The notes under the pieces are model-generated. The model was not told the origin of the DNA. It made no database searches and saw only the letters and a list, made by a program, of their open reading frames with translations. From Verrucomicrobia bacterium S94 (GTDB lineage Bacteria; Verrucomicrobiota; Kiritimatiellia; Kiritimatiellales; Pontiellaceae), in the NCBI GenBank assembly GCA_004299845.1, contig CP036201.1:310001-374000 (forward strand): a DNA stretch of 64,000 bases, written 5' to 3'. Below, in pieces: positions 42,812 to 50,843 of this stretch. Within the stretch, counting starts at the first letter, position 1; each line of letters begins with the position of its first letter. The position numbers and the translations under genes were made by a program.

Positions 42812-43460
42812 GCTATGCGGTTTGTTTCCGGGCGGCGGCCCAGCGGGCTGGTGTCCAGTTCGAAACTTCGGACTGCTGCATGGTCGGCAAAGCGTCGAGC
42901 AGTTCTTTGAAATATTCGGAAGGATTGATTCCCGGTTTTCGGCAGGTTTCAACGAGGCTGTAAATGACCGCGCTGGTCTGTCCGGAGCTGGGGCTTCCGA
43001 AGACAGAAAGTTCTTTTTCCCGATCGCTGCAGGACGGATGGCGTTTTAGACGAGATTGTTGTCGATTTTTAGGGTTTCGTGTCCGAGGTTCAGGTTGAGG
43101 GCGCCCGGCGGTAGAGTGAGTAGGTGATGGCGTTGCCGAAGTTGTGCGGCAGTTGCCGGAACCCTTCGGCTTCGAGAACAGGTTTAATCCTTTACAGAAA
43201 GGGTGCTGAGTATGTCTTGCGATAAGTGTTATGGTCGGGTTCGGGAGGGCACGCAGTTTGTTTTCAATCAGGTGAAGTTTCGCGATGCGTTGTACGGTGT
43301 GCTCTGCCGGCGGGTTTCCCGGAATGTTCTTGAACTTACGGCGGGCGTATACCCGGCTGGCTGCATGTATGATGGCCGCTTTTTCTTCGGCATGCTTTGG
43401 GCCATTAAGCCGGTCTGGGTTCGCTCCGTAGCCGTCGGTTTACAGCATCCGGTGTAACCG
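42812..43460 (-). pseudogene. Decayed IS66-family transposase (TnpC) remnant
   Basis: On the minus strand the region translates, over several frames and stops, into recognisable IS66 transposase pieces. From 43460 downward these are L-stop-TDGYGA, then HAASRVYARRKF, then QRIAKLHLIENKLRALP. Near 43150 comes FGNAITYSLYRR, and near 43070 KIDNNLV-stop-NAIRPAAIGKKNFL. The end piece is SAVIYSLVETCRKPGINPSEYFKELLDALP, stopping near 42812. The DDE-type protein is therefore inactive: at least two stops and two frame changes. The N-terminal part and the inverted ends are not visible. Insertion next to the rRNA block suggests an old transposition event. The gap 43461-43755 holds nothing else I recognise except an 8-bp inverted repeat, AATGACTG (43701) / CAGTCATT (43741). 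Confidence 0.72.
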
Positions 43461-43755
43461 GAACGCATAGAGTAGAGATAGCTCGCGGAACGTATATGTT
43501 TTTTATGATCAGAGGAGCTTTGTTTGCAGTGTTTATGTATTCCTTTGCGGATCGGAATCATGATGCAGCATGACAGAATGTCTGGAAGGTATTCCGTTCG
43601 GCACCGGAGGTAGGCTCTTCTGCTTGGCGGATTGGTTTTGTGTATTTTTTAAGTCTTTTAACAAAGCGGCTGTTCAGTAAAGGGTTTGTTTGTCCGCACA
43701 AATGACTGTCTGTTGCATAAAAGCATGATATGTCTCTGTGCAGTCATTCGTTTTC

Positions 43756-44571
43756 TTAGTCTGCGACAATCTGCGGTTGTGGCTCCTTGGCAGCCTTCCA
43801 GAGGCTGGAGATGCAGGCGGCACTGGAAATTTCGAGGTTGATGTGGCTGAGGCCGTCGAGGCGCAATTGTGAAGCCACAGTCCGCAGAGCGGTGTCAGGC
43901 GTATTGCAGTCGGAGCTGAGGTGGGCGAGGAAGACATGCTCGAGGTGCTCGGTGGCACTTTCCGAAATCAGCCGTGCGGCATCCATATTGGAGAGGTGAC
44001 CCTGGCGGCTGCGAATGCGCTGTTTCAGTGCCCAGGGGCGCGGAGCTTCGTGTAGAAGATCCTCGTCGTGATTGGCTTCAACAATGATGGCCTGGCAGCC
44101 GCGCAGTTTTTCGCGTACCAGCGCGGTGGGCATGCCGAGGTCGGTGACGGATGCAACTGAGACGCCGTTTGCTGTGAGGCGGAATCCGACCGGTTCATAG
44201 GCATCGTGCGGGACGGAGAAGGGTTCTATGGTCATATCGCCGATCCGGAAGGGGGATCCGGTCTGAAACACTTTTACGTTAATTTCATCGGATTTGGGCT
44301 GGCGACGGATGCCGTTGAGAGTCCCGGCGTTGGAATAGACCGGAATCCCATGGCGTTTCTGAAGTACACGAATACCGCCGATGTGGTCACCGTGCTCGTG
44401 AGATACGCAGATACCGTTAATGCTTTCGGGAACCACACCGATCTGATCGAGCCGGATGGCCATCTGTTTGGCGCTGAGGCCTGCGTCGATTAAAATACGG
44501 GTTTTCTCTGAAGCGATATAAATAGAATTACCAGAACTTCCGCTGGCAAGAACACAAACTTCCAAACTCAT
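43756..44571 (-). CDS. Metallo-beta-lactamase fold hydrolase (WalJ/YycJ-like)
   Basis: A 271-residue cytoplasmic hydrolase. The opening LASGSSGNSIYI is typical of the YycJ/WalJ group, and the metal motif is HEHGDH (H58, H60, D62, H63). Further ligands are likely in SVPHDA, ASVTDLG and FLAHLSSDCN. WalJ-like proteins are linked to cell-wall control and exonuclease activity in Firmicutes; the role in this phylum is unknown. It is transcribed away from rpoN, with about 200 bases between them. Confidence 0.82.
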   Translation of the reverse strand: MSLEVCVLASGSSGNSIYIASEKTRILIDAGLSAKQMAIRLDQIGVVPESINGICVSHEHGDHIGGIRVLQKRHGIPVYSNAGTLNGIRRQPKSDEINVKVFQTGSPFRIGDMTIEPFSVPHDAYEPVGFRLTANGVSVASVTDLGMPTALVREKLRGCQAIIVEANHDEDLLHEAPRPWALKQRIRSRQGHLSNMDAARLISESATEHLEHVFLAHLSSDCNTPDTALRTVASQLRLDGLSHINLEISSAACISSLWKAAKEPQPQIVAD

Positions 44572-44738
44572 GAGGCTGTTACTCCAACTGTTTGCGACAT
44601 GATAGCGAAGACCACACGCGTGACAAAATCATTCGGCGATTAATACGTGGTGTACAGGAAAAGTGACAGAGTTTGGAGGAGTGGGTGAATCCGGAAAGCT
44701 GTAAAACCGTTCTTTGCCCTTCATATTTTTTTCTAACA

Positions 44739-44755
44739 TGGCTTGAGATATGCAA
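44739..44755 (+). promoter_or_regulatory. Candidate sigma-54 promoter upstream of rpoN
   Basis: TGGCTTGAGATATGCAA has GG (44740-44741) and GC (44752-44753) separated by exactly ten bases, matching the -24/-12 layout of TGGCAC-N5-TTGCA. The expected transcription start would be near 44765, leaving a leader of about 13 bases and no Shine-Dalgarno sequence before ATG 44778. Confidence 0.4.
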
Positions 44756-44777
44756 GTTAAACGGTACATTTCAACGC

Positions 44778-46196
44778 ATGGCACAACCCGGACTAGTTTT
44801 AAGTCAGGAAATGAAGATGCAGCAGGTACTTGCTCCGCATCTCTTCCAGTCACTGGAAATCCTGCAAATGCCGCTTCTGGATCTTCAGCAGATGATCAAA
44901 CAGGAGCTTTCTGAAAACCCGACGCTTGAAGCAACGGCAGAACAGGCTGATGCCCAGATAGAGATTGAGCAGGGCACCAAGGATGTCGACAGCGAACAGT
45001 TCGATAATGAATTTGAGAAGCTGGCGGCTCTGGGTGAGGAGTTCGATAGCTATCAGGACCGCGGTCAGGTTTCGGGCAGTAGTGATGCCGAGGAAAAATA
45101 TCAGTACATGATGGATTCGCTATCTGAATCTTCGTCGTTGCATGATACCCTGCTGGACCAGCTTTCTCTTTCGAGTCTTGACGAATATGAGCGGAAGATC
45201 GCCGAGATCGTGATCGGCAATATTGATGACGACGGTTATCTGCAGCTGGATGTTGAAGATCTGCTGGCCTTGCCGAATTTTCCGGAAGAGACACTGACCA
45301 AGATTCTCGATACCATTCATGATTTTGATCCGGCCGGTGTGGGTGCACGTGACCTGCGCGAATGTCTGTTGCTACAGCTGAAGCGCCAGGGACGGGAAGA
45401 GACCCAGGAATACCAGATGGTGGACCGGTATCTGGATCTGGTCGGTCGTCATAAGTATGAGGATATCGCCCGCGCCATGGGACTGACGGTTGACCGTGTG
45501 AAAGAACTGGCGGCGTTGATTGGTAAATTGGATCCGAAGCCGGGGCGTAATTTTTCTGAAGAACGGATTGAATATGTGACGCCTGAAATCATCGTTGAGA
45601 AAAAAGACGGTGAATATGTCATTACGCAGAATAAGAAGCCGTATCCGAATCTCTTTATCAGCCAGAAATATCTGGCAATGCTCAAGGATCCGAATACCTC
45701 GAAAGAGGTGAAAAGTTATATCCGCGAGAAAATTGCGAAATCCAAACAGTTTATCCAGAGCATTGATCAGCGCATGGACACGATTTACCGGATTGCGGTC
45801 GAGATTGTCCGTATTCAGCGCGATTTCTTTGACTACGGAGTTTCCCGTCTGAAGCCGTTGAATATGAAAACGGTGGCTGAGCTGCTGGACGTGCATGAAA
45901 CCACGATCAGTCGGGCAACAGCCGGAAAATATATGCAGACACCGCGCGGTCTGCTGAGTATGAAATATTTCTTTAAACCCGGTGTGAAAACGGCCAGCGG
46001 GGAATCCATTTCTAATGAAAGTGTGAAAGCCGCGCTGGCGGATATCGTCCGTGCCGAGGACAAGAAGAAGCCGTATTCCGATGCAAAGCTGGTAAAACTG
46101 CTGGAAGAGCAGGGGATTAAGATTGCACGCCGCACGGTTGCCAAATATCGGGACCAGCTCCGCATCCTGCCTTCACACCTGCGCAAACAGCACTGA
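44778..46196 (+). CDS. rpoN: RNA polymerase sigma-54 factor
   Basis: A 472-residue alternative sigma factor that needs an AAA+ activator to open promoters. Region I is clear (QVLAPHLFQSLEILQMPLLDLQQMIKQELSENPTLE), followed by an acidic region II, the core-binding domain (DPAGVGARDLRECLLLQL), a helix-turn-helix (LLDVHETTISRATAGKYMQTPRG) and the RpoN box ARRTVAKYR close to the C-terminus. The start at MAQPGLVLSQE fits the family; an upstream frame from 44673 adds unrelated residues. No sigma-54 activator is encoded in this window. Confidence 0.93.
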   Translation: MAQPGLVLSQEMKMQQVLAPHLFQSLEILQMPLLDLQQMIKQELSENPTLEATAEQADAQIEIEQGTKDVDSEQFDNEFEKLAALGEEFDSYQDRGQVSGSSDAEEKYQYMMDSLSESSSLHDTLLDQLSLSSLDEYERKIAEIVIGNIDDDGYLQLDVEDLLALPNFPEETLTKILDTIHDFDPAGVGARDLRECLLLQLKRQGREETQEYQMVDRYLDLVGRHKYEDIARAMGLTVDRVKELAALIGKLDPKPGRNFSEERIEYVTPEIIVEKKDGEYVITQNKKPYPNLFISQKYLAMLKDPNTSKEVKSYIREKIAKSKQFIQSIDQRMDTIYRIAVEIVRIQRDFFDYGVSRLKPLNMKTVAELLDVHETTISRATAGKYMQTPRGLLSMKYFFKPGVKTASGESISNESVKAALADIVRAEDKKKPYSDAKLVKLLEEQGIKIARRTVAKYRDQLRILPSHLRKQH

Positions 46197-46277
46197 CGCA
46201 TTTCAGTCTTTTGATGGGCGATTGTCGATTTCCGATGGAATAGTTCTTTTGTTCAACGGACCGGATATTGATCCTTT

Positions 46278-46382
46278 ATCGCCAATCGCCAATCGCCAAT
46301 CGCCAATCGCCAATCGCCAATCGCCAATCGCCAATCGCCAATCGCCAATCGCCAATCGCCAATCGCCAATCGCCAATCGCCA
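46278..46382. repeat. Tandem heptamer repeat (ATCGCCA)15
   Basis: Fifteen perfect copies of a 7-base unit, 105 bases in all, lie between the converging rpoN and yidC genes. Frames through it encode a repeating SPIANRQ peptide, which is an artefact of the repeat. Such arrays often vary in copy number by slippage. Confidence 0.9.
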
Positions 46383-46402
46383 ATCAGCAATTGGCAACTG
46401 CG

Positions 46403-48199
46403 TTAAGCTTCCTTATGTTTCTTCCGGTAATTGTATGCGGAGGTCTGGATAATCATCAGCACGTTACTGGTGGTCCAGTAGAGCGTAAGGCCGGACGGCA
46501 TGCTGTAGAAGAGGAACAGCATCATAATCGGCATCATGTACATCATCATCTTCTGCTGTTGCTGCTGTTCCGGAGTGGCTGCCGCATTCGGTGTGGAAAG
46601 CTTCTGCTGGAAGATCATCGAGATCGACATCAGGACCGGCAGAATATTCAGTGATCCGATGAACGGAATGCTTCCGGCAAACAGGTTTTCCGGTTGGCTG
46701 AGGTCGGCAATCCACAGGAATCCGGCATAACGCAGTTCGATGGCATTGCGGAGTACGGTAAAGAGCGCGAAGAATACCGGCATCTGCAGCAGCATCGGCA
46801 GGCATCCGCCCATCATGGCCATGGGGTTGAATCCATGTTCCTGATAGACTTTCATGGTTTCCTGCTGGATGCGCTGAGGCTGGCCTTTATATTTTTCCTG
46901 AATCGCTTTGATTTTCGGTTGAACGACCTGCATCTTTTCCGAATTTTCGCGCATTTTCTGTGTGCTCTTATGGGTGAGCGGCCAGAAGAGGGTGCGCATC
47001 AGCATGGTCAGTAGAATAATGGCTAGGCCGTAGTTGTGTACAACGGCGTTAAAGAGGTTGAGAGCCCAAAGCAGAAACTGGCGGGCCGGCTCCATGATCC
47101 AGTTCATGAAGCTCCAGAATCCGATCGTCTGGAATTCCATTACTTTTTCGAATTTATGCCCGGCATTTTTGAGGATCGAAAAGTTTTTGGGACCGATGTA
47201 GCAGGTATATTTCAGGTTCAGGGTGTCGCCGGCACCGAGTGCAACGGGCTGGAAATCGAGGGAGGTGGCAATGCTTTCAGGAACGACGCTCTTCTGGGTG
47301 ATATCCCGCCGGGCGAGGATCGACATGGTGGCCACCGGTTTATCCGGGCTGATGATCTGAACGAAAAATTTATTTTTTGCAGAAACCCAGTTCACTTTCT
47401 CGTTAAGCATGCCTTCGGGAATGACATCGATGGATTCCGGTTTTCCGGCTTTTTTAAAGATCTTCTGCACTGCCGTTCCGCCGAAGCCTTTGGCTTTGCC
47501 GTAGTAGCGGATCCCTTCGCTCTCGGAGTAGGAATCAGCTCCGATAATGCTCAGGCCTTTCATCGATTGGGTGTCATCCGGATTTTTCATATTTCCGGTG
47601 AGCAGACGCAGGGCGGGAATGTTCCAGGGATTGGATGTTTTATTGATGAACTGATCCTGCACTGTCAGCAGGTAGTTGTCGCCGATGGTGATGGTCCGGC
47701 GGAATTCCGAACCGGTGTTCCAGGCTTTGGAAAAAATCACGGATTTTCCGTCAGCGGATTTTGTGATATTGAGGGAGTCACCGGCGCCGATACCGCTCAG
47801 GCCGGTATAGGCGAGGGCGACGCGGTCGGAAAAGTCGAGGGTGACCGGTGCGCTGTTTTCTTCGTTCACTTCCGGATAGTTGACCAGCGTTGCCTGTTTG
47901 ATTCCGCCGCCGATGGAACTGAGTTTAAGTTTAAGCTGTTCGTTTTCCAGCGTCTCGATGGTTTCGTTGAGCGGTACCGTGGTGTCGATTTCAGCAGCTT
48001 CTACCTTTTGAGACTGTTCGGAAGGCGCGGCGGCAGAGAGCGCGGCGGCTTTTCCGGTGGACGGCGTTTCCGCCGGCTGTTCAGCCGGAACGGGCTGCGG
48101 TGCCGGAAATTTAGGCGCGATGAAGGTGCGGTCGATAATCATCCACAGCGGGATGAGCAGGGCCAGCAGTATGACGGGGATCAGATCTTTTTTATTCAT
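46403..48199 (-). CDS. yidC: Membrane protein insertase YidC
   Basis: A 598-residue insertase that places proteins into the inner membrane alone or with SecYEG. It has an N-terminal helix (7-24), a large periplasmic beta-domain (about 60-370) and a C-terminal core of five helices, including the LLTMLMRTLFWPLTHKSTQKMRENSEKMQ cytoplasmic loop and FFALFTVLRNAIELRYAGFLW. This is the Gram-negative form. It is the last gene of the rpmH-rnpA-yidD-yidC group. Confidence 0.92.
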   Translation of the reverse strand: MNKKDLIPVILLALLIPLWMIIDRTFIAPKFPAPQPVPAEQPAETPSTGKAAALSAAAPSEQSQKVEAAEIDTTVPLNETIETLENEQLKLKLSSIGGGIKQATLVNYPEVNEENSAPVTLDFSDRVALAYTGLSGIGAGDSLNITKSADGKSVIFSKAWNTGSEFRRTITIGDNYLLTVQDQFINKTSNPWNIPALRLLTGNMKNPDDTQSMKGLSIIGADSYSESEGIRYYGKAKGFGGTAVQKIFKKAGKPESIDVIPEGMLNEKVNWVSAKNKFFVQIISPDKPVATMSILARRDITQKSVVPESIATSLDFQPVALGAGDTLNLKYTCYIGPKNFSILKNAGHKFEKVMEFQTIGFWSFMNWIMEPARQFLLWALNLFNAVVHNYGLAIILLTMLMRTLFWPLTHKSTQKMRENSEKMQVVQPKIKAIQEKYKGQPQRIQQETMKVYQEHGFNPMAMMGGCLPMLLQMPVFFALFTVLRNAIELRYAGFLWIADLSQPENLFAGSIPFIGSLNILPVLMSISMIFQQKLSTPNAAATPEQQQQQKMMMYMMPIMMLFLFYSMPSGLTLYWTTSNVLMIIQTSAYNYRKKHKEA

Positions 48200-48277
48200 A
48201 AATTTCTCTCTGGATAATAGATGGGATGAGCGGATGCCTAAACGGTTGAGCTGGTTCTCAAACGTTCAGAAATCCTA

Positions 48278-48595
48278 TCATCCGTTATTCCTGTTTTTTC
48301 TTTCGGGTACGGGGTCAATACCGCCGGGATGCAGCGGATGGCATTTACAGATTCTTATCACCCCGAGCCAAAGACCGTAAACCATACCATGTTGCCGCAG
48401 TGCTTCAATGCAATAGTGCGAGCACGTCGGCTGGAAACGGCAGCGCTGACCGAGCCAGGGGCTGATGATCAGCTGATAGCCGCGGATCAGCAGAATCGCC
48501 GTGCGGGCCGGCAGTTGAACAAAGCCGTCGGGCCGGAGGTGACGAGGCGTTTTTTTACGGGCGGATGGTCTGGCTTCAGTGGAGTTTCCATCCAT
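48278..48595 (-). CDS. yidD: YidD membrane protein insertion efficiency factor
   Basis: A 105-residue protein with the compact YidD core: [35 protein letters not shown]...[17 protein letters not shown]. The cysteines and the P-T-C-S-x-Y motif are conserved. It has an extra 30-residue basic N-terminus. It overlaps the 3' end of rnpA by 20 bases and stands before yidC, as in most bacteria. Confidence 0.9.
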   Translation of the reverse strand: MDGNSTEARPSARKKTPRHLRPDGFVQLPARTAILLIRGYQLIISPWLGQRCRFQPTCSHYCIEALRQHGMVYGLWLGVIRICKCHPLHPGGIDPVPERKNRNNG

Positions 48596-49049
48596 TGGAA
48601 GCCTCCAGTTCGGCTTTGGCGCGGCGAATATTTTCAGGGGTGATCAGTCCGGCCCGCTGGATCAGTTTGAGCATTTCACGGACCACCTGGTTCCAGTCTC
48701 CGGAAAGAATAGGGCGGCGGGCCACAAAAATAACGTCGGCTTTTCCGGAGCAGTAAGGGCGCAAATGGCGCCAGGCTTCGCGCATGCGACGGCGGGCAAG
48801 GTTACGTTTATTGGCACGCAGATGCACCTTTTTGCTGGAAACGACGCCGATGCGCAGATCGGCATCGTCGGCTTCACGCAGCCAGAGCACCATAAAGCGC
48901 CCAACCCATTTCTTTTTCCCGGAAAAAGTTTCTGAGAAAAGGGATGAATGAGTGAGACGCTTCGACTTGTTCAAAGAACGATCAAGCCCGCTTCGAGGCG
49001 GGCTTGAGTCGATAGAACCATCCGACTCCCTCTGGAAGGGGTTCGGCAT
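48576..49049 (-). CDS. rnpA: Ribonuclease P protein component
   Basis: Protein subunit of RNase P, which trims the 5' ends of pre-tRNAs. The RNR motif is seen in [16 protein letters not shown], with upstream [11 protein letters not shown] in place of the usual G-x-x-V-S-K-K-x-G-x-A. The ATG at 49049 gives 157 residues with a 25-residue N-terminal extension that is coded largely by a perfect hairpin (48982-49007). A TTG at 48974 would give a more typical 132 residues. The true start is uncertain. It follows rpmH by 12 bases. Confidence 0.87.
   Translation of the reverse strand: MPNPFQRESDGSIDSSPPRSGLDRSLNKSKRLTHSSLFSETFSGKKKWVGRFMVLWLREADDADLRIGVVSSKKVHLRANKRNLARRRMREAWRHLRPYCSGKADVIFVARRPILSGDWNQVVREMLKLIQRAGLITPENIRRAKAELEASNGWKLH
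48982..49007 (-). terminator. Perfect hairpin between rpmH and the rnpA core
   Basis: TCAAGCCCGC and GCGGGCTTGA form a 10-bp perfect stem with a 6-base loop. It lies after rpmH and before the conserved part of rnpA. It could act as an attenuator that lets L34 be made in excess over RNase P protein, or as a processing site. Confidence 0.5.
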
Positions 49050-49061
49050 ATCGTGTTCCGG

Positions 49062-49199
49062 TTAAACTGCGGTGAGGCGTTTGCGGCCTTTCTGGCGGCG
49101 GCGTTTCAGAATTGCGCGTCCATCTGCAGTGGACATACGCTTACGAAAGCCGCACTTGCGGGCACGCTTGATTTTAGATGGGTTGTATGTACGTTTCAT
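49062..49199 (-). CDS. rpmH: Ribosomal protein L34 (bL34)
   Basis: A 45-residue basic protein with the family start [22 protein letters not shown] and end [13 protein letters not shown]. The start at 49199 has AGGAAT upstream on the minus strand; a longer frame to 49262 only adds leader sequence. It is the first gene of the operon. Confidence 0.94.
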   Translation of the reverse strand: MKRTYNPSKIKRARKCGFRKRMSTADGRAILKRRRQKGRKRLTAV

Positions 49200-49234
49200 C
49201 GCTCTAAATTCCTTTTTGTTCTGAAAAGCAGGGT

Positions 49235-49262
49235 AAACTACCAACAATTCGACGGTTGTCAA
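49235..49262 (-). promoter_or_regulatory. Candidate promoter of the rpmH operon
   Basis: On the minus strand TTGACA (49257-49262) is a perfect -35 box, followed after 16 bases by TAGTTT (49235-49240), a weak -10 box. It stands about 36 bases before the rpmH start. Confidence 0.45.
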
Positions 49263-49390
49263 ACCCTAACGCCGATGAAAAGCGGTGTGAAAGAGACTGT
49301 TGAGACGTTGAGGTTTCCGAATCCGGTTTCGTTCGTCGCGCCCTGTTTCCCGTTGCAATAGAGGGTAATCTGTTCCATCCTGCGCAGACT

Positions 49391-50173
49391 ATGAAAAAAG
49401 AAATCAATTTAAGCGGGGGCATCGATCTCGATGCTGTAGTGGAAACTTCGGGGAAACGGATTGATGGGCGTGCAGCTGATGAGCTTCGTACTGTGAAGTT
49501 TACGAAGAATTTTATTACATCGGCCAAGGGGTCGGTGCTGATTGAAATGGGAAATACGCGTGTGATCTGCACGGCGAGCGTTGATGAGAATGTACCGGGC
49601 TGGATGCGGTTTCAGAAAGTGCCGGGTGGCTGGGTGACGGCGGAGTACAGCATGCTGCCGGGGGCCACGCAGGATCGAACGCAGCGTGAATCCGCCAAAG
49701 GGAAAATCGGCGGGCGCACCATGGAAATCCAGCGTCTGATCGGCCGCTCATTGCGGGCGGTTGTGGATCTTAAAAAACTGGGTCGCCGGCAGATTTATCT
49801 TGATTGCGATGTTATTCAGGCCGATGGCGGAACGCGCACGGCATCGATCACCGGAGCCTATGTGGCGCTCAAGCTGGCGGTTCAGCGCCTGATGAAAGAC
49901 GGGTTGCTTAAAGAAGACCCGGTTACTGAGGGGCTTGCGGCGATCAGTTGCGGTATTCACAAAGAACAGCCGATTCTTGATCTGTGCTATCTCGAAGACT
50001 CTGCCGCCGAGGTGGATGCCAACTTTGTGATGACGGAGTCCGGAAAAATTATTGAAATTCAGGGCACGGCCGAGGAGACGCCGTTCAGCAAAGATGAGCT
50101 GCTGCAGATGATGGCGCTTGCGGAAAAGGGGATCGGTGAACTGACCGCTCTGCAGAAAGCGGTGCTGAACTGA
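49391..50173 (+). CDS. rph: Ribonuclease PH
   Basis: A 260-residue phosphorolytic 3' exoribonuclease that matures tRNA ends. Family motifs are [13 protein letters not shown] (usually R-x-D-G-R), [35 protein letters not shown] and [23 protein letters not shown]. The N-terminus carries about 20 extra residues before the conserved region. It is divergent from rpmH. Confidence 0.93.
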   Translation: MKKEINLSGGIDLDAVVETSGKRIDGRAADELRTVKFTKNFITSAKGSVLIEMGNTRVICTASVDENVPGWMRFQKVPGGWVTAEYSMLPGATQDRTQRESAKGKIGGRTMEIQRLIGRSLRAVVDLKKLGRRQIYLDCDVIQADGGTRTASITGAYVALKLAVQRLMKDGLLKEDPVTEGLAAISCGIHKEQPILDLCYLEDSAAEVDANFVMTESGKIIEIQGTAEETPFSKDELLQMMALAEKGIGELTALQKAVLN

Positions 50174-50174
50174 T

Positions 50175-50189
50175 TTCCAAGGTCTGGAA
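50175..50189. promoter_or_regulatory. Palindrome TTCCA-N5-TGGAA after rph
   Basis: TTCCAAGGTCTGGAA is a perfect 5+5 inverted repeat right after the rph stop codon and 64 bases before the flavodoxin gene. Similar palindromes recur through the window (see findings). Confidence 0.4.
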
Positions 50190-50252
50190 TTTACAGCGCC
50201 CCGTCGAATAGGGTACGTATGATAGAGCATTAAGTAATGAGGTAACGGACAC

Positions 50253-50765
50253 ATGAAGATTTTGATCGCATACTCCAGTCGAACCGGCAACACGCGGAAA
50301 GTGGCTGAGGCCCTTCATCTGGAACTTCCCGGGGCGGATCTCTGCCCGATCAGCAGTTCACCGAATCCTGAAAAATATGACATTGTATTTGCCGGATTCT
50401 GGGTGGAGGAGGGCGATGCAAATGATGCCATGAAAGAGTACCTGAAACAGCTCGGCGGAATTCCGGTTGCATTGTTCGCCACACTGGGGGCCTATCCGGA
50501 TTCGCAGCATGCCGCAGACTGTCTGGAGGCTGCGGCGGCGCAGATCCCGAATGGAAATGTTGTGGACCGTTTTATCTGTCAGGGCCGGATTGATCCGATG
50601 ATGATCGAGTGGATGGAACAGCTTCCGCCGGATGATGAAAATGCACCGACCGATTCGCGGCGCCAGCTCTGGAAGGATGCTGAAGGGCATCCGAATGATC
50701 AGGATCTGGAGAATGCCGTGGCATGGGCGAAAGCCGTGCTTGAAAAAATGAAAGCCGGGGCCTGA
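50253..50765 (+). CDS. Flavodoxin family protein
   Basis: A 170-residue flavodoxin-fold protein. The FMN phosphate loop is S-S-R-T-G-N-T (9-15), matching T/S-x-T-G-N-T, and DIVFAGFWVEEGD and ATLGAYPDS correspond to the other FMN loops. It would carry electrons or reduce a small substrate in the cytoplasm. The partner is unknown. Confidence 0.82.
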   Translation: MKILIAYSSRTGNTRKVAEALHLELPGADLCPISSSPNPEKYDIVFAGFWVEEGDANDAMKEYLKQLGGIPVALFATLGAYPDSQHAADCLEAAAAQIPNGNVVDRFICQGRIDPMMIEWMEQLPPDDENAPTDSRRQLWKDAEGHPNDQDLENAVAWAKAVLEKMKAGA

Positions 50766-50787
50766 TATTCCGGGTTCCGGAATGCAG

Positions 50788-50825
50788 AAAGGCGCGCCCT
50801 GTTTGAGGGTCGCGCCTTTTCTTTT
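50788..50825. terminator. Bidirectional terminator between flavodoxin and icd
   Basis: AAAGGCGCG (50788-50796) pairs with CGCGCCTTT (50811-50819), extended by CCCT/AGGG, with T-rich sequence after it and A residues before. It serves both converging genes. Confidence 0.8.
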
Positions 50826-50843
50826 TTCGAGTGTGGAGTGGAA

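Noticed and set aside
46278-46382. CRISPR array
   Set aside because: Units are 7 bases with no spacers, and no cas genes are present.
46268-46654. Repetitive SPIANRQ protein
   Set aside because: It is a translation of the heptamer array plus antisense yidC; no start signal.
47036-48217. 393-codon open frame on the plus strand
   Set aside because: It is antisense to yidC and lacks any family match.
49200-49390. Replication origin beside rpmH
   Set aside because: dnaA is absent, no cluster of DnaA boxes is visible, and the gap is just 190 bases.
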